DNA of 64,000 nucleotides, from positions 62,001-126,000 of the forward strand of contig CALSAQ010000001.1 of NCBI GenBank assembly GCA_943372995.1, written 5' to 3'. A program made the position numbers and the translations under genes. Below, piece by piece: positions 1-5,421 of the stretch. Below the pieces are notes generated by a model. It saw nothing but the letters and a program-made list of their open reading frames with translations. It did no database searches and was not told the DNA's origin. Source of the stretch: CAJBVG01 sp943372995. GTDB taxonomy: Bacteria; Bacteroidota; Bacteroidia; Sphingobacteriales; Sphingobacteriaceae. Positions within the stretch are counted from its first letter, which is position 1; each line of letters starts with the position of its first letter.

Positions 1-1
1 A

Positions 2-934
2 TCAGATTCTTCAAATTTCCAAAGTTTCGAGATTAATTCCACATCATTTCAAAAATATGAAGCTGAATTAAATGCATTGCTTGCTGATAATCAAATTAGC
101 ATTACAAGTGATGTAGATAATTCATCGGTAATTATAGATAATGTGGTTATTAAGGAAATTAAAACTGGTGAGAATGTAAATATTCCTAATCCATATAAAA
201 TTAATCCTGGAATGTACTCAATGCCAATACTTACACCAGGTGATATTTTAAGGTTTTATATAAACTTTGACACACCCATTACTGGAATTACCAAATCGGA
301 TATAATTCCTGCTTTATACACAGCAAATGGTGAAAGGGTTTATTCTTGGAGTACAAGTGTTCTTTCTGAGATTACTGTTGGTGCTGGTAAACATTATTAT
401 ACAAATGACATTGATTTATCAGTTTTAAATAGCCTATCTGAGGGTATATACTATCTGGCCTTATACAATACAGCTACTGGAAATATTCTATATACTTCTA
501 ATTATTTATGGTTATTAAAAGGTACAAGTTCATACGATTTATCTTCATATATAGAGTTCAGGCATTATAAAAATATTTTCAACTTCCAATATGAACATAA
601 CGATCTAACAAGTTATATGCAAAAGTTTAGGATCATGTTATTGGAAAAGGAAATTCTAAATGGTGGTGAAGTTTCAACATATAGAGAGATATCAACTGGT
701 AAAACCCGATTAACTAATTCATATGATGAAAGAGTAGTTAAAGCTGAAACCTATTATTTTGATAGAGAAATGCATGAGGCTGCAGATGTATTATTTAGGC
801 ATGAAAATATAACCATAAATGATAAATCATACATAGCAAAAGGGTTCTATTCTTCTAATCTAGAACAAGTAAATGCATTATCTAAAGGAGAAATTGAATT
901 AATCGATCAAGAATTTTCTGAATTAAATAAATAA
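2..934 (+). CDS. Phage tail/baseplate-like structural protein, 5' partial
   Basis: The reading frame is open from base 2, so the protein begins outside the window. A TTG at 77 is only an internal codon. About 310 residues are visible. The start looks helical (QKYEAELNALLADNQ) and is followed by beta-rich segments. The last third has a pattern I associate with tail-associated proteins of Bacteroidota phages (IEFRHYKNIFNF, ETYYFDREMHEA, ITINDKSYIAKGFY). No catalytic motif was seen. It lies upstream of a lysis cassette on the same strand, as late structural genes usually do. The structural role is inference from pattern and position; I recognise no named family with certainty. Confidence 0.6.
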   Translation, partial: SDSSNFQSFEINSTSFQKYEAELNALLADNQISITSDVDNSSVIIDNVVIKEIKTGENVNIPNPYKINPGMYSMPILTPGDILRFYINFDTPITGITKSDIIPALYTANGERVYSWSTSVLSEITVGAGKHYYTNDIDLSVLNSLSEGIYYLALYNTATGNILYTSNYLWLLKGTSSYDLSSYIEFRHYKNIFNFQYEHNDLTSYMQKFRIMLLEKEILNGGEVSTYREISTGKTRLTNSYDERVVKAETYYFDREMHEAADVLFRHENITINDKSYIAKGFYSSNLEQVNALSKGEIELIDQEFSELNK

Positions 935-936
935 CG

Positions 937-1242
937 ATGGAACAACAAATTAAAAAAGAATCAGCATCATATACGATTGTAAATGGTGCAAATGAAAATC
1001 AAAAAAAATCTGTAGATATAAATTTGACAAATAAACAATTCACCATTGAAGATAAATCTGGTGTACTTAGAAATAAGGGTATAAGTATAAGTATTGGTGG
1101 AGCAACTGATTTAGATGCATTAAAGGATCTACTTAATTCTATTAATTCAGCAGTTAAATTAATAGAAGATGAGTTTGAAGCACTTTTACCAGCTCCAGAG
1201 GAACCAAATGTAAATGATGAAAATAACCAACCAGAAGAATAA
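937..1242 (+). CDS. Small acidic prophage protein, unknown function
   Basis: 101 residues, starting 2 nt after the stop of the tail-like gene, so almost certainly co-transcribed. The N-terminal part is polar (MEQQIKKESASYTIVNG). The middle is a short beta/helix region (GVLRNKGISISIGGATDLDALKDLLNSINSAVKLIEDEFEALL). The tail is acidic and disordered (APEEPNVNDENNQPEE). No signal peptide, membrane segment or known motif is visible. Position between a tail-like gene and the lysis cassette suggests a virion or assembly accessory protein, but this is only context. Confidence 0.6.
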   Translation: MEQQIKKESASYTIVNGANENQKKSVDINLTNKQFTIEDKSGVLRNKGISISIGGATDLDALKDLLNSINSAVKLIEDEFEALLPAPEEPNVNDENNQPEE

Positions 1243-1274
1243 TTTATAAATAATTAAAAAAATTTGTTTACAAA

Positions 1275-1315
1275 TGCTAAAAATATTAGCAAATAATGCT
1301 AATTTTATAAGCATT
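1275..1315 (+). repeat. Two tandem small perfect hairpins before a phage membrane gene
   Basis: TGCTAA (1275-1280) pairs with TTAGCA (1286-1291), and AATGCT (1295-1300) pairs with AGCATT (1310-1315). Both stems are perfect 6-mers, set side by side in the gap after the 937-1242 gene. They could be an operator, an mRNA processing site or a weak attenuator. No U-tract follows, so a terminator is unlikely. Confidence 0.4.
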
Positions 1316-1333
1316 AAAAATATTGGCAAAAAA

Positions 1334-1549
1334 ATGGAAAATAACCATCCCTATACACTATTCATGTCATTCTTATGCTGGATTACTGGATTTGCATATT
1401 CAATTGTATCTGGTATTACTCAACAAAAACTATCATCAGGTTTAGATTTAGTTATAAAAGCTCTAACAATAATTAGTATTTGTTATGTCATTTATTGGCA
1501 TCGAATTCAAATAAAGAAATCGAAAAATGAAAAGAATTTCAAAGGGTGA
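1334..1549 (+). CDS. Small two-TM prophage membrane protein (holin candidate)
   Basis: From the ATG at 1334 this is 71 residues, starting MENNHPYTLFMSFLCWITG. An upstream in-frame ATG at 1274 would add 20 residues, but it lies in the paired hairpins, so I prefer 1334. Two hydrophobic stretches are visible, around residues 8-28 and 38-55, and the tail is basic (HRIQIKKSKNEKNFKG). Size, topology and position just before an endolysin fit a class II holin or a lysis accessory protein. The sequence itself is not diagnostic. Its 3' end overlaps the next small gene by 23 nt. Confidence 0.5.
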   Translation: MENNHPYTLFMSFLCWITGFAYSIVSGITQQKLSSGLDLVIKALTIISICYVIYWHRIQIKKSKNEKNFKG

Positions 1550-1655
1550 AAAGAATTATATCATTAAGGTAACAGCATTTGGTTTATTAATGATAGTTAT
1601 TGTATTGGCAACATTGGCTATAGTTTCTGTATTAATTAAAAGCAAAATTATATAA
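1527..1655 (+). CDS. Tiny one-TM prophage protein (42 aa)
   Basis: ATG at 1527 gives 42 residues: a basic N-terminus (MKRISKGEKNYIIKV) followed by one strong membrane helix (TAFGLLMIVIVLATLAIVSV) and a short basic end (IKSKII). The start overlaps the previous gene by 23 nt. The stop shares a base with the ATG of the endolysin (TAATG), the usual translational coupling. N-in topology, size and coupling to the endolysin fit a lysis-cassette protein such as a small holin or pinholin. That role is inferred from context only. Confidence 0.5.
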   Translation: MKRISKGEKNYIIKVTAFGLLMIVIVLATLAIVSVLIKSKII

Positions 1656-2197
1656 TGGCAAGTTTTGATATAGCATATAAAATTACTTGTGGACACGAAG
1701 GTGGATTAGTTAATCATCCTTCAGATCCTGGTGGATTAACCTACAAAGGAGTTACATTCAGAGACCATAAGAATTGGAATGGGTGGCAATATATTAAGAA
1801 TGGAAAAATTACTGATCCAACAGCATTAGAATTCGAACACAGAAAACTTTATAAAGAATTGTATTGGGATAGTTTTAATGGTGATTTAATTAAGAATCAG
1901 TTAATCGCAAATGAAATATTTGATACAGGAATTAATCAAGGTACTGGTATTGCAGAAATGTTTCTTCAGCGTGCATTAAATGTTACCAATAAAAACCAAA
2001 CGCTATACCCTAATCTAAAAATTGATGGTGAGGTCGGCCCAAAAACAATTTCATTTTTAAATACTCATCCAGATCCCAAAATAGTATTAAAGGTTTTAAA
2101 TGTTTTGCAAGGTGCTAGATACGTGAGTTTATGTGAGGCCAATGAAAGACTTGAAGATTTTATAACTGGATGGATTAATAATAGAGTAGCAGTTTAA
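1655..2197 (+). CDS. Phage endolysin, GH108-type N-acetylmuramidase
   Basis: 180 residues, the normal size for this family. The N-terminal GH108 signature is clear: HEGG at about residues 14-17, with the catalytic Glu, then NHPSDPGGLTYKGVT. FDTGINQGTGIAEMFLQRALN at about 89-109 is the family's central helix. A C-terminal PG_binding_3-like half follows (LKIDGEVGPKTISFL, then R/W-rich FITGWINNR). The enzyme should cut the glycan strands of peptidoglycan at the end of the lytic cycle. There is no signal peptide, so it needs a holin to leave the cytoplasm. The start is coupled to the previous gene. Its presence is the strongest evidence that the left arm is a prophage. Confidence 0.85.
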   Translation: MASFDIAYKITCGHEGGLVNHPSDPGGLTYKGVTFRDHKNWNGWQYIKNGKITDPTALEFEHRKLYKELYWDSFNGDLIKNQLIANEIFDTGINQGTGIAEMFLQRALNVTNKNQTLYPNLKIDGEVGPKTISFLNTHPDPKIVLKVLNVLQGARYVSLCEANERLEDFITGWINNRVAV

Positions 2198-2209
2198 ATT
2201 ATAAATAAG

Positions 2210-2395
2210 ATGATAGGAAAATTTGACAAGCCACTTCCTAAGCGTTTAAAACGTGCGATGTTGGCATTTAAAACAATGGTTGGTGTAATAGCAGTATCTG
2301 AATATGTAAGTAATAACCCAAAGTTTGCTTTTTATGCTTTAATAGCTGGTGCTATAATTGACTTTGCTGTAGAATCATTATTTGGAGAAGAATAA
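2210..2395 (+). CDS. Small membrane protein after endolysin, holin candidate
   Basis: 61 residues. A basic N-terminus (KPLPKRLKRAM) is followed by two short hydrophobic segments (MVGVIAVSEYV and FAFYALIAGAIIDFAVESLF) separated by a small polar turn. Holins commonly sit next to the endolysin and have this size and charge pattern. The stop overlaps the ATG of the next gene (TAATG). Of the small membrane proteins here, this one and those at 1334 and 1527 are all holin candidates, and sequence alone does not decide between them. Confidence 0.55.
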   Translation: MIGKFDKPLPKRLKRAMLAFKTMVGVIAVSEYVSNNPKFAFYALIAGAIIDFAVESLFGEE

Positions 2396-2553
2396 TGGCA
2401 AAGAAAATTAATAATTGTGATACATGCGGTTTGGTATATGTAAACAAAGGGTCTGGTACTAAAATGCATAAACATTGCACTAATTGTAATGAGGATAAGC
2501 AGGATGAATTCGAAAAAAAAGTTGTAAAACAATCAAAAGGAGAGGAGTTATAA
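2395..2553 (+). CDS. Tiny zinc-ribbon-like prophage protein (52 aa)
   Basis: ATG at 2395 overlaps the stop of the preceding gene. The protein has 52 residues with two CxxC pairs: CDTC at residues 8-11 and CTNC at 28-31, separated by 16 residues that include two His. This fits a small zinc ribbon. The C-terminal third is charged (EDKQDEFEKKVVKQSKGEEL). The last codons contain an AGGAGAGG tract shortly before the next ATG at 2556, an unusually Shine-Dalgarno-like sequence for this phylum. Function is unknown. Coupled overlaps on one side and a 2-nt gap on the other support it as a real gene. Confidence 0.55.
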   Translation: MAKKINNCDTCGLVYVNKGSGTKMHKHCTNCNEDKQDEFEKKVVKQSKGEEL

Positions 2554-2555
2554 TA

Positions 2556-3122
2556 ATGAGTCGTAAAAGAATTTATATATTGTTATTAGTTGTTCTATCA
2601 CTAGAACTAATATCATGCCGTACTCGTACTAAAAACGTCAATAAAAGTGAAGTACACAAGGAAACACAATCCTCAAGTGTTAAGTCATATTCAAATGAGT
2701 CTGAAAGCAACACTTCAATTGAACAAAGTAGTGAGGAAAACACAAATGAATTTGAAAATAGCGAGTTTGAATCAGAGATAGTAACCAACTATGATATAGT
2801 TAAAAATGATGATGGTACCCACTCTTCATTGCCAAAATCAACTACCATACGAAATAAGGGTAATTCCTCAAAAAAAGTAGAATCCAATAAGTTAGATAGT
2901 ACAAAAATCAATCAATCTAATAATTCAAATATTGATAGTACTAATAATGATAATCTAACATCAAAAATTGATAGTACTGGTTTGGATAAAAGTGTTAAAG
3001 CTGAAGTGTCAATGAAAACAGTTACTTTATGGGGTATTGGAATTGTAATTTTATTTTTTGTGTTTGCTATAATTTATAGGTATAGAAAATCAATAATACC
3101 ATATTTCAGATTTACAAAATAG
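2556..3122 (+). CDS. Candidate unimolecular spanin (lipoprotein with C-terminal TM helix)
   Basis: 188 residues. A lipoprotein signal ends in LISC (Cys21). The residues after Cys (RTRTKN) are basic, so there is no acidic surface-export signal, and the protein should stay on the periplasmic face of the outer membrane. Residues 25-150 are low complexity, Ser/Asn/Glu-rich, with repeated I/LDST units. Residues 156-173 form a strong membrane helix (TVTLWGIGIVILFFVFAI), followed by a basic cytoplasmic tail (YRYRKS). An N-terminal lipid anchor plus a C-terminal inner-membrane helix is the topology of one-piece spanins such as phage T1 gp11, which join the two membranes and finish lysis. The gene ends the lysis cassette and a terminator follows. 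The spanin role is inference from topology and context. Confidence 0.6.
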   Translation: MSRKRIYILLLVVLSLELISCRTRTKNVNKSEVHKETQSSSVKSYSNESESNTSIEQSSEENTNEFENSEFESEIVTNYDIVKNDDGTHSSLPKSTTIRNKGNSSKKVESNKLDSTKINQSNNSNIDSTNNDNLTSKIDSTGLDKSVKAEVSMKTVTLWGIGIVILFFVFAIIYRYRKSIIPYFRFTK

Positions 3123-3157
3123 ATTTCTCATAATAGTTTAGTATTAGGATACATATT

Positions 3158-3183
3158 AGCATCCGAAAGGGTGCTTTTCTGTT
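3158..3183 (+). terminator. Intrinsic terminator after prophage lysis cassette
   Basis: AGCATCC (3158-3164), a GAAA tetraloop and GGGTGCT (3169-3175), with one G-T pair, followed by TTTTCTGTTT. It lies between the convergent spanin-like and integrase genes and points with the lysis genes. Confidence 0.75.
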
Positions 3184-4337
3184 TAAAACTCAATCGTTTT
3201 ACCTTTAATTTTAGAATTGATTTTTTGGCCTAAATTTCTTTTATAGTGATCATAACTACTTGTATCACGGTGTCCAGTTAAATCCATTACTTCAGCATCT
3301 GTAAATCCGTTCATAAGTAAATCTGTTACTCTTGTGTGTTTCCAAGAGTACATTGTATATTCATCACCCAGATTTAACTTTTGTTTGATTTCTTTGTATT
3401 TAACAGTATAATAATTTTTGGAAACTGCGAACTTACCAGGCATTGCATCTTTTGAGAAAATATAATATTCATTAGGGTAATCTTTGATATGAAGCTCATT
3501 TTTTAACATTAATTCAAATTCCTCACATATTGGAACGTATCGATACCCAGTTTTACCAACATGCGTTTTTATTTTTATTAACCTGTTGGTATAATCGATA
3601 TCCTCAATTTTTATTTGACAAAGCTCCTCATACGGCCTTAAACATGTATAATAAATTGCCCTACAAAAACGATCTAAAACAGGGTTTTCTATTAATTCTG
3701 CTCTAACTTTTTCTCTAACCTCACCATGGTAATACTCATTTCGTGTAGTATCAGCTTTCATAGTAGGAATTTTTTTTGGGTTAAGTTTTTTATCATGATA
3801 ATCATTATCATTTAACCAGTTGAAAAAGATTAAAAATTCGTCTCTATGATTGTTATAGGTATTTCCTCTCCAGTTTTTTAATGTTTTCATATACTGTAAG
3901 TGGATATTTACCTGTTCTTCATCTAGGAAATCGATGCTTTTATTTTGATTATTTGTGTGTACAAGCCATTTGTTTAAATGGTTGGCAAATGTTTCATAAT
4001 GCTGGACAGTTCTTTTAGATAAATTGGTATCTACCTTTTCTTTAAGAAATTTATTCAATAATTCGGTAATTGTGGATGATCTTTCAACCTTAAGGAATGA
4101 AGGTTCATTTTCTTCATATTCATCAAAAGGACAATAACCTAATTCTAACGCTTTTTGAACTGCATCTCTTAAATCTTTTGCATATTGTTCCCTTTCTGGA
4201 CCAGATAATCGATTTATATCTTCATAAACCTTGAACCTTTGAAATTTATCGGTTTTATGATCATAGAAATAATATTCTATAAACCATTTATCATCCTTGT
4301 ATTTCCGAATCTTGGGTTTTCTGTATCTATATGCCAT
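3183..4337 (-). CDS. Tyrosine recombinase / phage integrase
   Basis: The start is the ATG at 4337 (MAYRYRKPKIRKYKDDKW), giving 384 residues. An in-frame ATG at 4460 lies inside the tRNA and its extension is only translated attachment-site DNA. An N-terminal SAM-like arm/core-binding part (LNKFLKEKVDTNLSKRTVQHYETF) is followed by the catalytic domain: Arg in CLRPYEEL, Lys in HVGKTG, a modified box II (SWKHTRVTDLL), GHRD, and the nucleophilic Tyr nine residues after that His (SYDHYKR). It should integrate and excise the element at tRNA-Leu. It lies immediately downstream of the tRNA on the same strand, so in the integrated state it may be read from the tRNA promoter. Confidence 0.9.
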   Translation of the reverse strand: MAYRYRKPKIRKYKDDKWFIEYYFYDHKTDKFQRFKVYEDINRLSGPEREQYAKDLRDAVQKALELGYCPFDEYEENEPSFLKVERSSTITELLNKFLKEKVDTNLSKRTVQHYETFANHLNKWLVHTNNQNKSIDFLDEEQVNIHLQYMKTLKNWRGNTYNNHRDEFLIFFNWLNDNDYHDKKLNPKKIPTMKADTTRNEYYHGEVREKVRAELIENPVLDRFCRAIYYTCLRPYEELCQIKIEDIDYTNRLIKIKTHVGKTGYRYVPICEEFELMLKNELHIKDYPNEYYIFSKDAMPGKFAVSKNYYTVKYKEIKQKLNLGDEYTMYSWKHTRVTDLLMNGFTDAEVMDLTGHRDTSSYDHYKRNLGQKINSKIKGKTIEF

Positions 4338-4373
4338 AAATCTATTAGGAAAAACCTTGTCCCCACCGTGTCC

Positions 4374-4425
4374 CTCGGAGTTAAAAACATGCTCCGAGTG
4401 CCCTATATTTTCTAAGAGTGCCCTA
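4374..4425 (-). repeat. Prophage attachment region at tRNA-Leu 3' end
   Basis: GAGTGCCCTA occurs twice, at 4396-4405 and 4416-4425, a 20-bp period; the second copy contains the 3' end of the tRNA. To the left, CTCGGAG (4374-4380) and CTCCGAG (4392-4398) form a perfect 7-bp inverted repeat around an 11-nt spacer. Integrase starts 37 nt further left. This combination of repeated tRNA-end sequence, inverted repeat and adjacent integrase is what a tyrosine-recombinase att site with arm-type elements looks like. The other att copy is outside the window. Confidence 0.6.
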
Positions 4426-4500
4426 GACGAGATTCGAACTCGTAAGCCTTTCAGCGCCACCCCCTCAAGATGGTATGTCTACCAATTTCACCACTAGGGC
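4419..4500 (-). tRNA. tRNA-Leu (GAG anticodon)
   Basis: Read on the minus strand: acceptor GCCCTAG pairs with CTAGGGC, discriminator A, D-arm with GGTGAAATTGGTAGAC, anticodon stem CCATC/GGTGG around loop TTGAGGG (anticodon GAG), a long class II variable arm, and GTTCGAATC in the T-arm. 82 nt, CCA not encoded. The 3' end is the prophage integration target. Confidence 0.93.
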
Positions 4501-4502
4501 AA

Positions 4503-4535
4503 TAAAAAAAGCCGCTTATTTGTGAGTTAAGCGGC
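4503..4535 (-). terminator. Intrinsic terminator after DUF4249 gene
   Basis: A perfect 8-bp stem, GCCGCTTA (4511-4518) with TAAGCGGC (4528-4535). On the minus strand it is followed by a run of T (4503-4510). It ends the TonB receptor/DUF4249 operon just before tRNA-Leu. Confidence 0.8.
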
Positions 4536-4537
4536 CT

Positions 4538-4545
4538 CAAATTTA
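4538..4545 (-). promoter_or_regulatory. Putative -7 element for tRNA-Leu
   Basis: The minus strand reads TAAATTTG, a match to TAnnTTTG. A start about 5-6 nt downstream would fall inside the 5' arm of the terminator hairpin. tRNA transcripts would then lack the complete stem, while read-through from the DUF4249 gene would carry it. No -33 TTG at the right distance was found. Confidence 0.4.
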
Positions 4546-4562
4546 ATAAAATTTCCTCTAAA

Positions 4563-5402
4563 TTATTGAATAATGCCTGTTTTCGACTTCATCGCATTTG
4601 CGCTAAAGTATCCAACAGCCTTTGTTCCAGTAGAATTTACATTGAAAATATTTGTCCTAACGTTCGCAGGTGGGTTTGCGAAAATCCCCCCATTGTTTAC
4701 TTGTTTAGACAGTTCTACAAAAAAGTAATACTGATCTCTAGAAGTAGTATACATTTCTACAGAAATAGTATCTCCTTTTTCAAATGGCTCTGGGGTAATG
4801 TCTACTTTACCAATATAGTTTCCATCTACTAATTCGTCGCTTGCAAAATAGAGCTCGTTAGGATTGTCGTATAACTTTCCATTTTTATAAATACGGAATA
4901 AGTAGTTGTCTCCAATACCTGGAGTTTCTGGTCCGTAATAATAAGCATGATATCCTGTCAACTCTGGAATAGGGTAGGTTTCATAGATAAATACCAATGA
5001 ATCTATTTCTGGTATTCTCTGCATGGTTGATGTCGATTGATAACTTTCGCCTAAAGCGTTTATTCTTAAATCGTATCGATTACCAATAGTTCCTCTGCTT
5101 ATTTTTTGCGTAAAATATTCACCAGAATTTGCTACAGCTTCCAATAAAGTATCAACGGTTACTAATGTTCCAGCTGGGTCGTATTCTCTTAGCTCTACCC
5201 AAGCTCCCGATACTCTAGGAGTTTTCGAATTATTGAAATATGGAGCAGTAGTGCTTAATTTTATTTTTTGCGGTTTCAATTCATCTGTTAACATTCCTTC
5301 TACAACTAGCAAGGTTTTGCCGTTGTCTAATTCAACATCAATCACGTCTTCACATGAACTGAGTACAAATGCTAGGGCGATTAAACTTAATATATATTTC
5401 AT
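4563..5402 (-). CDS. DUF4249 family outer-membrane lipoprotein
   Basis: Start at 5402 (MKYILSLIALAFVLSSCEDV), 279 residues; a longer reading to 5543 has no signal peptide at its start. The lipobox LSSC puts the lipidated Cys at 17. The acidic residues after it (EDVIDVE) are consistent with Bacteroidota surface lipoprotein export. Family features follow: KTLLVVEGMLTDE, KIKLSTTAPYFN, GAWVEL, GEYF, YDLRI, and a beta-rich C-terminal half. It lies 19 nt after a TonB-dependent receptor gene, the standard arrangement for this family. By analogy with SusD it may act as a surface lid or ligand-binding partner, but the ligand is unknown. A second such pair is at 57051-60249. Confidence 0.85.
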   Translation of the reverse strand: MKYILSLIALAFVLSSCEDVIDVELDNGKTLLVVEGMLTDELKPQKIKLSTTAPYFNNSKTPRVSGAWVELREYDPAGTLVTVDTLLEAVANSGEYFTQKISRGTIGNRYDLRINALGESYQSTSTMQRIPEIDSLVFIYETYPIPELTGYHAYYYGPETPGIGDNYLFRIYKNGKLYDNPNELYFASDELVDGNYIGKVDITPEPFEKGDTISVEMYTTSRDQYYFFVELSKQVNNGGIFANPPANVRTNIFNVNSTGTKAVGYFSANAMKSKTGIIQ

Positions 5403-5421
5403 CTTGATGGTTAATTTTTGG

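Noticed and set aside
4338..4460. Integrase extended to an ATG inside tRNA-Leu
   Set aside because: The extra 41 residues translate the tRNA 3' end and attachment repeats; the normal N-terminus begins at 4337.
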